NCBI GenBank assembly: GCA_035461765.1 | Contig: DATHUY010000071.1 | Coordinates: forward strand, 1-64,000 | Source: Longimicrobiales bacterium | GTDB lineage: Bacteria > Gemmatimonadota > Gemmatimonadetes > Longimicrobiales > RSA9 | Direction of reading: 5' to 3' | Length of the DNA: 64,000 bases | Shown here: positions 36,842-46,399 of the stretch, in pieces | Numbering within the stretch: position 1 is the stretch's first letter | Layout of the letters: each line of letters starts with the position of its first letter | Program-made: the position numbers and the translations under genes | The notes under the pieces: model-generated | Told to the model about the DNA's origin: nothing | Databases searched by the model: none | Seen by the model: only the letters and a program-made list of their open reading frames with translations

Positions 36842-36962
36842 ACGCGGAACCCCTTATTCGTTATGGCCGCTTCCGACATGACTTTGCCCCCGAACCCGCC
36901 TTGCCGCCGGGACATTTGAATGACCATACCGGCCGTAATGCATAAGGGGTTCCGCGTCCGAC
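36837..36962. repeat. Palindromic element spanning the start of the ABC ATPase gene
   Basis: Arms of 32 bp at 36837-36868 and 36931-36962 match at 29 positions; the first 21 are perfect (GTCGGACGCGGAACCCCTTA then T). The right arm lies inside codons 4-15 of the ATPase gene starting at 36920, and the 62-nt loop holds the upstream region of that start. Confidence 0.7.
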
Positions 36963-37615
36963 TGCGGGGCGTCACCCGGGCCTACGCCGACGGCGCCACG
37001 CGCCACCGGGTGCTGACGGGGATCGATCTGGATGTGGAGCCCGGCGAGATGGTGGCGCTCCTCGGCCCGAGCGGGTCCGGTAAGTCCACCCTTCTCAACA
37101 TCATAGCCGGACTCGACGCACCGGATGACGGGACCGTGGAAGTCGGCGGTCAGGACCTCGGCCGTATGACGGAGCGCGGACGCACCCTGCTGCGGCGCCA
37201 GGAGATCGGCTTCGTCTTCCAGTTCTTCAACCTGATCCCGACACTCACCGCGCTGGAAAACGTGCTGCTTCCGTTGGAGCTGACCGGCCGGAAGGACGGA
37301 GCGGCCGCGCGGGCGCTCCTCGAGCGGGTGGGTCTGGCGGATCGGGCGCGTGCGTTTCCGGAGGAGCTGAGCGGCGGCGAGCAGCAACGCGTCGCGATCG
37401 CTCGCGCGCTCGCTCACGAGCCGAAGCTGCTGCTGGCGGATGAGCCGACCGGCAACCTCGACAGCGCGACGGGCGCGCGCGTGCTCGACCTGCTCACCGG
37501 CCTCGTCAGCGAGCGCGGTACCGCCATGGTGATTGCCACACACAGTCGCGAGGTGGTCGAGCGGGCGGACCGTGTGCTCACACTGCACGATGGCGCGATC
37601 GTGAGCAGCGCGTGA
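36920..37615 (+). CDS. ABC transporter ATP-binding protein (LolD/MacB/AttE type)
   Basis: 231-residue ATPase of the lipoprotein-release/MacB group. Walker [11 protein letters not shown]-loop [14 protein letters not shown], signature [14 protein letters not shown], Walker [14 protein letters not shown] and H-loop [10 protein letters not shown] are complete. The ATG at 36920 has no good ribosome site; ATG 36938 is an alternative. Codons 4-15 are encoded by the right arm of a palindromic repeat, so the first residues ([14 protein letters not shown]) may be repeat-derived. GTGA overlap with the permease gene shows translational coupling. With the next two genes it makes an AttEFGH-like system. 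Confidence 0.92.
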   Translation: MTIPAVMHKGFRVRLRGVTRAYADGATRHRVLTGIDLDVEPGEMVALLGPSGSGKSTLLNIIAGLDAPDDGTVEVGGQDLGRMTERGRTLLRRQEIGFVFQFFNLIPTLTALENVLLPLELTGRKDGAAARALLERVGLADRARAFPEELSGGEQQRVAIARALAHEPKLLLADEPTGNLDSATGARVLDLLTGLVSERGTAMVIATHSREVVERADRVLTLHDGAIVSSA

Positions 37616-40230
37616 TACCGGTGCTGCTGCGTGCAGGCGCGCGCTATCACCTGCGTCATCGCCTGCAGCTGGCGCTCGCGCTGCTCGGCATCGCACTCGG
37701 CGTCGCGGTCGTGGTGGCGGTAGACGTGGCCACGGCCAGTGCGCGCCGTGCGTTCGACCTCTCCACCGAGGCCGTATCCGGACGCGCGACGCACGAGATC
37801 ACGGGCGGGCCTGACGGTATAGCCGACAGCGTATACATCCGCCTCAGATCGGCTTCCGTACAGGGTGCGGCCGTCGCACCGGTCATCGATCGCTACGTGC
37901 GGCTGCCCGCCCACGACGATCGGGTGCTGCGCCTGCTCGGCGTCGATCCCTTCGCCGAGCCGCCCTTCCGCGAGTTCTTCGGGCAGACGTCGGCCCGCAC
38001 CGACAACCGCGCTGCGGCAGAAACGGCGAGCACGAACGACGCGGCTGACGACGCCCGTGCGCAACGCGACATCGACGACCGTCTGCCGGACGTCGGCATC
38101 CTGCTCACGACGCGCTCCGTCGTCCTCGCCCGCTCCACTGCAACCGCGCTCGGTGCGGGCGTCGGCGATTCGCTCCAGGTCGCGTTCGGAACGGCATCCG
38201 GCAGCGCCGTGATTGCCGGCGTGTTCGATCCCCACGATGAGACCGCGCGCCTGGCTCTCAATGACCTCATCCTCGCCGATATCGCCACTGTACAGGAGCT
38301 CACGGGAAGCCTCGGCAGGCTCGACAGGATCGAGGTGCGTGCGGATTCCGAAGCAGCCGCATCTGCACTCGCGGCCCTGTTGCCGACCGGCCTGCGACTG
38401 GTGGAAACCGCCGCGCGCGCGGGGGCGACCGCCGGCCTCACACAGGCGTTCGATACGAACCTCACGGCGCTGGCGCTGGTCGCGCTCGTGTTCGGCATGT
38501 TCCTGATCTACAACAGTGTCTCGTTCTCCGTTGTCCAGCGCAGGCCGCTGCTCGGCCTGCTGCGCGCGCAGGGCGTCACCGCGCGCGAGCTGTTCACGCA
38601 GATCCTCGCCGAAGCGGCCGTGCTCGGCGTCCTGGCCACGTTCCTCGGCCTCGGCGTCGGGACCGCGCTCGGATCCGTGCTCCTCCAGCTGGTCGCCCGC
38701 ACGATCAACGACCTGTACTTCGCGCTCACCGTGACGTCGATCCGTCTCGAAGCGCTCACGTTCGCGAAGGCCGCTCTGCTCGGTCTGGGTGCGACCGTGG
38801 CCGCCGCCGTGCCACCCGCAGTCGAAGCGCTCCGCACACCACCGCGCGCTACGCTCGCGCGTGCGGTCGTTGAACGCAGGGCCATTCGCACAGCACCGCG
38901 ACTCGCGCTCGCCGGCTTCGCAGCAGCCACCATCGCCGCGCTGCTGCTGCTGCTGCCATCACGCAGCATCACCCTCGGCTTCGCCGCGCTCTTCGTGCTC
39001 ATCCTCGCCGGTGCGCTCGTTACACCCGGCGCTACGATCCTGCTGATGCGAGCAGTGCACCCCGTCGCGCGCCGGCTCGGCGCAATCGGCCGCATGGCAC
39101 CGCGCGGCGTCACCGCATCACTCAGCCGCACCGCGCCCGCGATCGCTGCGCTGGCGGTGGCCCTGTCGGTAGGCATAGCCGTCACCCTGATGATCGCTAG
39201 CTTCCGCGACGGCGTCGTACGCTGGCTCGAGCAGTCGCTCCAGGCCGACATCTACATCGCCGCGCCGGATGTCGGTGCAAACCGCAGTGACGTCACGCTC
39301 GATCCACTTCTTCCCGCAGCGGTGCGCCGGCTGCCGGGCGTCGATGGCGTCTCGACATACCGTCAGCTGTCGCTGTTACTTAACGACGCGGACCTGGTCC
39401 GGATGATCGCGTTCGACCCGTTCGAGCAGCATCGTGACGCGTTCGAGCTGCTCGATACCGATGCCGGCGCGGCCTGGCGCGCGTTCGACCGAGGCGCCGT
39501 CCTGGTATCCGAACCGCTCGCCTACCGCCGCGACCTCGGCGCAGGGGACACGCTCGTGCTGCCGACCGACCGCGGACCTGCACCGTTCGAGGTCGCCGGA
39601 ACATACCGCGATTACGCGAGCGAGCACGGCGTGCTCTTCATGCCGCGCGCTGCGTACGAGTCCTGGTGGCGCGACCGATCGGTGACATCGCTCGCCGTCT
39701 TCACGACGGATGGTGCGGACGTCGATCGGGTTCTCGCGCGCATCCGTGACCTGCCCCCCGCCCGCGGCATCGTCGCGCGACCCAACCGCGGCCTGCGCGA
39801 AGCCACGTTGCTGGTGTTCGACAGGACATTCCTCATCACCGGCGTGCTGCGGCTGCTCGCCCTCATCGTCGCATTCGTCGGCGTCACGGGAGCACTCATG
39901 GCGCTCCAGCTGGAACGCGCGCGGGACATGGGCGTATTGCGCACCCTCGGCCTGACCCCGCTGCAGGTATGGTCACTCGTGACCGCACAGACAGCACTGA
40001 TGGGATTCGCCGCAGCGGCGCTTGCCGTACCGCTCGGAGTCGCGATGTCGTGGGCGATGGTGCACGTCATCAACCGCCGCTCGTTCGGCTGGACGTTCGA
40101 TATGGTATTCGACGCCGCACCATTCCTGCAGGCACTCGCCGTCGGCATCGGGGCGGCCATGCTCGCAGGACTCTACCCGGCACTGCGCATGGCACGACTG
40201 CGGCCGGCACACGTGCTGAGGGACGAATGA
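37612..40230 (+). CDS. Large FtsX-type ABC permease (fused AttF/AttG-like)
   Basis: 872-residue inner-membrane permease. One helix near residues 18-38 is followed by a periplasmic MacB-like core (about 40-270). A first FtsX domain comes next, with helices near 285, 330 and 380 and the motif LLGLLRAQGVTARELF. Two more helices lie near 430-480. A second core (about 520-735) and a second FtsX domain (MGVLRTLGLTPLQVW, helices near 750, 795 and 840) complete it. The two halves look like two permeases in one chain. GTG start within the ATPase stop (GTGA) and an ATGA overlap with the next gene tie the three together. The substrate is unknown; related systems extract or export lipidic compounds. Confidence 0.9.
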   Translation: MIPVLLRAGARYHLRHRLQLALALLGIALGVAVVVAVDVATASARRAFDLSTEAVSGRATHEITGGPDGIADSVYIRLRSASVQGAAVAPVIDRYVRLPAHDDRVLRLLGVDPFAEPPFREFFGQTSARTDNRAAAETASTNDAADDARAQRDIDDRLPDVGILLTTRSVVLARSTATALGAGVGDSLQVAFGTASGSAVIAGVFDPHDETARLALNDLILADIATVQELTGSLGRLDRIEVRADSEAAASALAALLPTGLRLVETAARAGATAGLTQAFDTNLTALALVALVFGMFLIYNSVSFSVVQRRPLLGLLRAQGVTARELFTQILAEAAVLGVLATFLGLGVGTALGSVLLQLVARTINDLYFALTVTSIRLEALTFAKAALLGLGATVAAAVPPAVEALRTPPRATLARAVVERRAIRTAPRLALAGFAAATIAALLLLLPSRSITLGFAALFVLILAGALVTPGATILLMRAVHPVARRLGAIGRMAPRGVTASLSRTAPAIAALAVALSVGIAVTLMIASFRDGVVRWLEQSLQADIYIAAPDVGANRSDVTLDPLLPAAVRRLPGVDGVSTYRQLSLLLNDADLVRMIAFDPFEQHRDAFELLDTDAGAAWRAFDRGAVLVSEPLAYRRDLGAGDTLVLPTDRGPAPFEVAGTYRDYASEHGVLFMPRAAYESWWRDRSVTSLAVFTTDGADVDRVLARIRDLPPARGIVARPNRGLREATLLVFDRTFLITGVLRLLALIVAFVGVTGALMALQLERARDMGVLRTLGLTPLQVWSLVTAQTALMGFAAAALAVPLGVAMSWAMVHVINRRSFGWTFDMVFDAAPFLQALAVGIGAAMLAGLYPALRMARLRPAHVLRDE

Positions 40231-41630
40231 CCATCCGCCCGCCATCCCGTACGCACCACGTGCACGGGATTCCCCTGCCATCCCACGTCCACATTGAGCG
40301 TTGCGCCGGCCTCCTGCTGCTCGTGATGACCGTCGCCGTCGCATGCGACGCTTCCGCTCCCGCACCGCCCGGTGCGACCATGAGCGTGGCCGACCTGCTC
40401 GGGGGCGCCGATACACTGCATGCGCGCGCAATAGAGCCACGTGCGTTCACGTTCCCACTGGACCACGGACCGCACCCGGACTACCGGACGGAGTGGTGGT
40501 ACTTCACGGGCAATCTCACCACCGCCGATGGCCGCGAGCTCGGGTATCAGCTGACGTTTTTCCGTAGTGCGCTCACGGACTCGGCATCGTATGCGGCAGC
40601 GAATTCAGCCGCCTCCGGTAGCGATGTGGCGACCGGTGGCGGCGCAGACGTGGCCGGCGCAACGGGCGCGGGCGGTGCGGCCGGTGGCGGCGCAGACGTG
40701 GCCGGCGCAACGGGCGCGGGCGCTGCGGCCGGCGCCGGCGCAACGGCCGTTGGCGGCGCTGCCGGCGCGTCCGCGCCGTCTCGCTCTCCATGGCGCTCGC
40801 GGCACGCGTACATGGCGCATTTCGCGGTGAGCGATGCAGCGACGGGTCAGTTCGAGGCGGCCGAACGATTTGCCCGCGCGGCGCAGGGACTCGCTGGTGC
40901 GACGGCCGAACCGCTGCGCATCTGGCTGGAGGACTGGAGCGCCGAGTCGCTGAACGCGACCACGTTCCCGCTGCGGCTGCGCGCGAGCGCCGGTGACATC
41001 GCGATCGACCTCGTCGTCGAACGCGGCAAGCCGATCGTGTTGCAGGGTGACCGCGGACTCAGCAGGAAAGGTCCGGAGCCGGGCAATGCGTCCTATTACT
41101 ACTCCATGACGCGCATGCCGACGCGCGGCACCATCCGCACCGCGGAAGGCACGTGGACAGCGAGCGGCACGAGCTGGCTGGACCGCGAGTGGAGCACCAG
41201 TGTTCTCTCACCGGGCGTCACCGGCTGGGACTGGCTCTCGCTCCAGATGGATGACTCGACCGAGCTCATGATGTACCGCCTGCGTCGCGCGGACGACGCC
41301 GTCGATCCCTTCAGTGCCGCGACATTCGTCGCGCCCGATGGCAGCACGCGCAGCATCCCGGCCTCCGGGTTCACCATGGCACCCACGCGCTCCTGGACAT
41401 CGGCCGATGGCACCGCGTATCCGGTCGCCTGGCGCATCACGGTCCCCGCACTCGATCTCGCGCTCGATGTCGCCGCCGCCATCGACGACCAGGAGCTGAA
41501 TCTCGCCGTCCGGTACTGGGAAGGGATGGTGCAGGCGACTGGCACGCGCGCCGGGGGCCGCGTCACGGGTCGCGGCTATCTCGAGCTGACGGGCTACGAC
41601 AGTCCCGCGAATCGGCGAACGCGTCGATGA
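40227..41630 (+). CDS. Lipocalin-like lipoprotein (AttH / hydroxyneurosporene synthase CrtC-like fold)
   Basis: 467 residues. ATG 40227 overlaps the permease stop (ATGA) and has GAGGG just ahead. A signal segment with a candidate lipobox (VAVAC) suggests a lipoprotein. The double lipocalin domain shows the family motifs PDYRTEWWYFTGNLTTADGR, YQLTFFRSAL, and later WLDREWSTSVLSPGVTGWDW. Such proteins are annotated as AttH or carotenoid 1,2-hydratase-like and often follow a LolD-type ATPase and FtsX permease. No carotenoid genes are nearby, so a transport-linked binding role is more likely. An Ala/Gly linker made by a 48-bp tandem repeat interrupts the first domain. Confidence 0.85.
   Translation: MTIRPPSRTHHVHGIPLPSHVHIERCAGLLLLVMTVAVACDASAPAPPGATMSVADLLGGADTLHARAIEPRAFTFPLDHGPHPDYRTEWWYFTGNLTTADGRELGYQLTFFRSALTDSASYAAANSAASGSDVATGGGADVAGATGAGGAAGGGADVAGATGAGAAAGAGATAVGGAAGASAPSRSPWRSRHAYMAHFAVSDAATGQFEAAERFARAAQGLAGATAEPLRIWLEDWSAESLNATTFPLRLRASAGDIAIDLVVERGKPIVLQGDRGLSRKGPEPGNASYYYSMTRMPTRGTIRTAEGTWTASGTSWLDREWSTSVLSPGVTGWDWLSLQMDDSTELMMYRLRRADDAVDPFSAATFVAPDGSTRSIPASGFTMAPTRSWTSADGTAYPVAWRITVPALDLALDVAAAIDDQELNLAVRYWEGMVQATGTRAGGRVTGRGYLELTGYDSPANRRTRR
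40633..40728. repeat. 48-bp tandem repeat inside the AttH-like gene
   Basis: Two copies of a 48-bp unit (40633-40680 and 40681-40728) differ by essentially one base and encode a repeated 16-residue block with GGGADVAGATGAG. The period is a multiple of three, so copy-number change keeps the frame. Confidence 0.75.
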
Positions 41631-41667
41631 CAGGCTGCGGCAACCCTTGCGAACGGCGCACGCGCCA

Positions 41668-44187
41668 ATGACAAGACAGGGCCTGCCGATCGACGACGTG
41701 CTGCCTGATCTGGTGCATGCGCTCAGCACGAGCACGCGCGTCGTGCTGCACGCGCCGCCGGGCGCCGGCAAGACGACACGCGCACCGCTCGCACTACTGA
41801 CATCGATTGCCGGTCGCATCATCATGCTCGAGCCGCGACGCCTCGCCGCACGCGCCGCGGCAGCGTGGATGGCTCGGAGCCTGGGCGAGGCTGTGGGCGA
41901 AACGGTCGGGTACCGGGTGCGCCTCGATTCGCGCGTCGGGCCGCGCACGCGCATCGAGATCGTTACGGAGGGCGTGCTCACGCGCATGCTTCAGGACGAC
42001 CCGTCACTGGACGGATTCGGACTCGTCATCTTCGACGAGTTCCACGAGCGCAGCGTTCATGCGGACACGGCGCTCGCGCTTGCGCTCCAGGCACAGCAGC
42101 TGCTCCGGCCGGATCTGCGACTCCTCGTGATGTCCGCGACACTCGATATCGCCGCCATCGTCGACCTCCTGGATGCGACGGCGGATGGCGCGACTCCCGT
42201 CATTCGCAGCGAAGGCCGCAGCTGGCCGGTCGAGACGGAGTACCTGGCGCGTCGCGTCGAGGGCCACATCGAAGCCGCGGTTGCGCATGCCGCCGCGCGC
42301 GCGCATGACCGGCACGAGGGTGACATCCTGGTATTCCTGCCGGGCGTCGCCGAGATACGCCGTACCGCCGAGCACCTGGCGAGCGCGTCGCTTCCCGCGT
42401 CCACGACCGTGATACCGCTTTATGGCGACCTGTCGCAGACCGAGCAGGATCGAGCGATAGCACCGAGCCCGCCGGGACGTCGCAAGATCGTGCTGGCGAC
42501 GTCGATCGCGGAGACGAGCCTGACCATCGAGGGTGTGCGCGTGGTCGTTGACAGCGGCCTCATGCGCGTCCCCCGCTTCTCCCCGCGCACCGGCATGACA
42601 CGACTGACGACCGTGCCGGTTTCGCGCGCTGCCGCGGATCAGCGGCGCGGCCGTGCGGGCCGGCTGGGGCCCGGGCTGTGCCTGCGCATGTGGACGGAGG
42701 GCGACCACACGGCCCTGCTCGCGCACCGCCCGCCCGAGATTCTGGAGGCCGATCTCGCGCCTCTGGCGCTGGAGCTGGCGGCGTGGGGTGTCTCCGATCC
42801 ATCCGAGCTCCAGTGGATCGATCCGCCGCCCGCCGCGGCCTACGAGCAGGCGCGCGAGCTGCTGCGCGAGCTCGATGCCATGGAGGTCAGCGGCGCTCTC
42901 ACCGAGCACGGTGCATCGATGGCGCGGCTGGCCGCACATCCGCGGCTCGCGCACATGCTGTTGCGCGCTCGCTCGCTCGACCGCGTCGCGGCGGCATGCG
43001 ACCTGGCCGCTCTGCTCAGCGAGCGCGACATCCTGCGCGCACATGACGGGCCGGCCGACCCCGATGTGCGACTGCGCTTGCCCTTCCTGCGGGGCGACTC
43101 CCGCCCGCCGCCCGGACATCGCATCGACCATGGGGCACTGCAGCGCGCGCGCGCCGAGTCGCGCCACTGGCGACAGCGGCTGCACGTGCGCGCAAACACT
43201 GTCGACGCCGGTGACGATGACGTCACACCGGTTCTGCTGGCGCTGGCATACCCGGACCGCATCGCGCTCCAGCGGGGCGCGCGCGGGCATTTTCTGCTGA
43301 GGAACGGCGCCGGTGCAATGATGGAAGCACAACACGCACTGGCCGGGCAGGAGATGATCGTTGCAGCGGAGCTGGGCGGCCACGGCCGCAACGCCACGAT
43401 CTATCTCGCCGCGCCCATGGGCCGCGCGGATGTCGAGCTGCATTTCGCCACGCAGATCGACACGCTCACGACCATCGATTACGATGCTGCCGCGGGATCC
43501 ATGCGTGCAAGGGAGGTGCGTAGGCTCGGCGCGATCATCCTCGCCGAACGACCCGCGCGTGATATCACGAGCGACGCGTTCACGGCCGCGCTGCTCGATG
43601 CCGTGCGTCGGCACGGCCTCGACATCCTGCCGTGGACCTCATCCGCGCGCGAGCTTCGTCAACGGCTCGCATTCCTGCACCATCACGACGCCGACGCCTG
43701 GCCGGACGTGTCGGATCAGGCCCTGATCGCCACACTCGAGGAATGGCTGCAACCGTGGCTGCCCGGTGATGTGAAGGGCGACGCGCTCCGCCGCGTCAAT
43801 CTCGCGGAAGCCCTCCTCGCCCGTGTCGCCTGGGACGTGCGGTCCGCCATCGACAGGCTCGCGCCCACTCACATGCAGGTACCGAGCGGCTCCCGCATCG
43901 CCATCGACTATGCGGACCCGGCTGCGCCCGTCCTCGCCGTGCGACTCCAGGAGATGTTCGGCGCTGCCGACACGCCGCGCATCGCCGGCGGTCGCGTCCC
44001 GCTCACGCTGCACCTGCTCTCCCCCGCACGACGCCCCGTCCAGGTTACCCGGGACCTCGCCAGCTTCTGGCGCACGGCGTATTTCGACGTGAGGAAAGAC
44101 CTGCGCGGGCGTTATCCAAAGCATTACTGGCCGGATGACCCGCTGGAGGCCGAGGCGACGCGCCGCACCCGACCGCGCGGCGGCTGA
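41668..44187 (+). CDS. hrpB: ATP-dependent RNA helicase HrpB
   Basis: 839-residue DExH-box helicase of the HrpB family, cytosolic. Start ATG 41668 is used; a TTG at 41647 is also possible, and neither has a clear ribosome site. Motif I HAPPGAGKTTRAPL, motif Ia MLEPRRLAARAAA, motif II IFDEFHERS, motif III VMSATLD and motif VI QRRGRAGRLGPG are all present. The helicase-associated domain follows, and the HrpB-specific C-terminal domain ends at about residue 830 (the block FDVRKDLRGRYPKHYWPDDP is diagnostic). The usual length is about 810-850 residues. HrpB homologues occur in many bacteria, with no firmly known essential role. Confidence 0.95.
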   Translation: MTRQGLPIDDVLPDLVHALSTSTRVVLHAPPGAGKTTRAPLALLTSIAGRIIMLEPRRLAARAAAAWMARSLGEAVGETVGYRVRLDSRVGPRTRIEIVTEGVLTRMLQDDPSLDGFGLVIFDEFHERSVHADTALALALQAQQLLRPDLRLLVMSATLDIAAIVDLLDATADGATPVIRSEGRSWPVETEYLARRVEGHIEAAVAHAAARAHDRHEGDILVFLPGVAEIRRTAEHLASASLPASTTVIPLYGDLSQTEQDRAIAPSPPGRRKIVLATSIAETSLTIEGVRVVVDSGLMRVPRFSPRTGMTRLTTVPVSRAAADQRRGRAGRLGPGLCLRMWTEGDHTALLAHRPPEILEADLAPLALELAAWGVSDPSELQWIDPPPAAAYEQARELLRELDAMEVSGALTEHGASMARLAAHPRLAHMLLRARSLDRVAAACDLAALLSERDILRAHDGPADPDVRLRLPFLRGDSRPPPGHRIDHGALQRARAESRHWRQRLHVRANTVDAGDDDVTPVLLALAYPDRIALQRGARGHFLLRNGAGAMMEAQHALAGQEMIVAAELGGHGRNATIYLAAPMGRADVELHFATQIDTLTTIDYDAAAGSMRAREVRRLGAIILAERPARDITSDAFTAALLDAVRRHGLDILPWTSSARELRQRLAFLHHHDADAWPDVSDQALIATLEEWLQPWLPGDVKGDALRRVNLAEALLARVAWDVRSAIDRLAPTHMQVPSGSRIAIDYADPAAPVLAVRLQEMFGAADTPRIAGGRVPLTLHLLSPARRPVQVTRDLASFWRTAYFDVRKDLRGRYPKHYWPDDPLEAEATRRTRPRGG

Positions 44188-44270
44188 GAGCGGCACCCGC
44201 CTTGCGCCCTGTACCGGGCCGACCGCGTGCATTACACTCCAGCACCCCGGATCAACTCAGCGGAGTCACC

Positions 44271-44645
44271 ATGTTCGAGGACCAGAAGCCGATCTCCCGG
44301 ATGGCACTGAAGGTCGGCATCGCCGGATTCATCGGATTCGGCGCAATCGCCACGGGGCTGTTCGTCACGCGCAAGGGACGGCACCTCGTCCGCGAGGCGT
44401 GGGAGGGCCGTGAGCGCACCCGCATCGAGGACCGGGTCCTCGACGCGCTGTGGAGCGACCCGCGGCTGGCGCGCCGTCGTCTCGACGTCGCGGAAGGCGT
44501 CGATGGCCAGGTCAAGCTGGTGGGCGTCGTGCGTACCAACGCCGAGCGTCACCACGCCGTGGATATCGCCGCTGGCGTGAAAGGTGTGAGCATGGTGCTC
44601 GACGCCCTCGAGGTCGTCCCGCGCGAGAAGAGCCGACGCGCCTGA
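44271..44645 (+). CDS. Membrane-anchored BON-domain protein
   Basis: 124 residues. ATG 44271 has CGGAG seven bases ahead. One transmembrane helix (about residues 15-34, VGIAGFIGFGAIATGLFVT) precedes a single BON domain (about 50-118: EDRVLDALWSDPRLARRRLD, GQVKLVGVVRTNAERHHAVD, GVKGVSMVLDALEV). BON domains bind phospholipid surfaces or small ligands and often occur in envelope-stress proteins. The stop and the next start overlap (TGATG), so it is coupled to the PF09818 ATPase. Confidence 0.82.
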   Translation: MFEDQKPISRMALKVGIAGFIGFGAIATGLFVTRKGRHLVREAWEGRERTRIEDRVLDALWSDPRLARRRLDVAEGVDGQVKLVGVVRTNAERHHAVDIAAGVKGVSMVLDALEVVPREKSRRA

Positions 44646-46345
44646 TGCCGTTGCTGTCTGCGCTGGCCGATACGCTGCGCGGGCTGGACGGACGCGGGTA
44701 CAAGTCCTACAAGGCGATCGCCGGCCGCTACGATGCCGGTGCATTCGAGCTCCTGATCGACCACGTTCAGGGGGATCCGTTCGCGGAGGCCAGCCGGCTC
44801 CGCGCTCTGGTACCGCCCGCTTCCGCACAGCTACCCGGCTCGGCCATCACCAACTCTGCACGGATTGCCGCTACCGCCGACTTCCTGAACCGCGCCCTGC
44901 ACGAAGCGCTGCATGCCGCCGGCAGTCGGCGCGGCTCCGGCCGGAGCGGCGAGCTGAGCGTGCTCCGACCCGGCCAGGAAGTGCTTGTGCGCACGAGCAT
45001 CACGGTCAGTTCCGACGGCGCGGTCGAAGCACGCTTCCGCGCCGGGCTGCCCGCGAACGGCCGCAGCATCCGCGGCCACGACGCTGCCGAAATGCTCACG
45101 CGCGATGTCGTGACCGCAGTGCGCGCCGCACTCTTCTTCCCTGCCCTCGATGCCGCGGCGCTACGGCGCCATGTCGAGACTGTCGAGGACGCCCGCGCGC
45201 TGCGCGACCAGCTCGACGACCACGGCCTCGTCGCGTTCGTCGCTGATGACGCACGTCTGCCACGCCGTACCGGCATCGATGACCGGCCACTCGAAGGCGA
45301 CGTCATCCCGTTCACGGCGCCCGACTCACTGAGGGTCACGCTCCACGCACCGAACACCGGCGCCATCACCGGTCTCGGCATACCGCGCGGCGTGACCCTG
45401 ATCGTCGGCGGCGGATTCCACGGCAAGTCCACACTGCTCCGCGCGATCGAGCGTGGCGTGTACGACCATATACCGGGCGACGGCCGTGAGCGCGTCGTCA
45501 CGGCCGCCACGGCCGTCAAGGCGCGCGCCGAGGACGGTCGCGCTGTCGCAGGCACCGATATCGCCAACTTCATCGGCCGCATTCCCGGCGGCGCCGACAC
45601 ACGCGCTTTCGACACCCGCAACGCCAGCGGCTCCACGTCGCAGGCGGCAGCCATCGTCGAGGCGATCGAGGTGGGCGCACGCGTGCTGCTGCTCGACGAG
45701 GATACGTCCGCCACAAACTTCATGATCCGCGACGCGCGCATGCAGGCCCTCATCGCCGACGAGCACGAGCCCATCACGCCATTCATCGACCGCGCTCGCC
45801 ACCTCGCCGACGTGCAGAACATCTCAACCATCGTCGTGGTCGGCGGATCCGGCGACTACTTCGACATCGCCGACACCGTCATCGCGATGCGCGACTTCAG
45901 ACCCGCCGAAGTGACGGCCGAAGCGAAACGGATAGCGGAGCAGCAGCCGACACGGCGCCACGCCGAAGGCGGTACCTGGCGTCCCATCCGCGTCCGCTCG
46001 CCTGACCCCGCGTCCATTGATCCACGCCGCGGCCATCGCGAAGTCGACGTGAAGGCGCGCACCGAACAGCGCGTCATGTTCGGCGAGCAGGAAGTCGAGC
46101 TCAGCGCCGTAGAACAGCTCGTCGAGCCCGCCCAGGCCCGCGCCATCGCTCTCGCCCTCGCCCACGCACGCTCCCGCTGGACCGCCGCGACCACCCTGCA
46201 CGACGCGCTTCGCGACATCATGTCCATCGCCGCGCACGATGGACTCGACGCCTTCCAGGAACACCTCACCGGGGATCTGGCGGAATTCCGGATATTCGAG
46301 CTGACGGCGTTTCTCAACCGCATCCGCGGGTTCAGCACGCGGTAG
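44645..46345 (+). CDS. Predicted ATPase of the ABC class (PF09818)
   Basis: 566 residues. The ABC-class ATPase family (PF09818) is recognised from KSYKAIAGRYDAGAFELLID at the N-terminus, the Walker A-like loop IVGGGFHGKSTLLRAI near residue 260, GSTSQAAAIVEAIEVGARVL, and the Walker B LLLDEDTSATNFMIRD near residue 355. Unlike transport ATPases it has no partner permease and is probably soluble. Function is unknown across bacteria and archaea. Direct translational coupling to a BON-domain membrane protein is the only functional hint here. Confidence 0.88.
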   Translation: MPLLSALADTLRGLDGRGYKSYKAIAGRYDAGAFELLIDHVQGDPFAEASRLRALVPPASAQLPGSAITNSARIAATADFLNRALHEALHAAGSRRGSGRSGELSVLRPGQEVLVRTSITVSSDGAVEARFRAGLPANGRSIRGHDAAEMLTRDVVTAVRAALFFPALDAAALRRHVETVEDARALRDQLDDHGLVAFVADDARLPRRTGIDDRPLEGDVIPFTAPDSLRVTLHAPNTGAITGLGIPRGVTLIVGGGFHGKSTLLRAIERGVYDHIPGDGRERVVTAATAVKARAEDGRAVAGTDIANFIGRIPGGADTRAFDTRNASGSTSQAAAIVEAIEVGARVLLLDEDTSATNFMIRDARMQALIADEHEPITPFIDRARHLADVQNISTIVVVGGSGDYFDIADTVIAMRDFRPAEVTAEAKRIAEQQPTRRHAEGGTWRPIRVRSPDPASIDPRRGHREVDVKARTEQRVMFGEQEVELSAVEQLVEPAQARAIALALAHARSRWTAATTLHDALRDIMSIAAHDGLDAFQEHLTGDLAEFRIFELTAFLNRIRGFSTR

Positions 46346-46399
46346 GCTGCTGTCCCTGCCCGGGTGTGTGTGCGGCGCTTCTGGGAAGGATGGAACGGC

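Noticed and set aside
40227-41630. Carotenoid 1,2-hydratase (crtC)
   Set aside because: Fold matches, but there are no carotenoid genes nearby and the ABC operon context fits AttH better.
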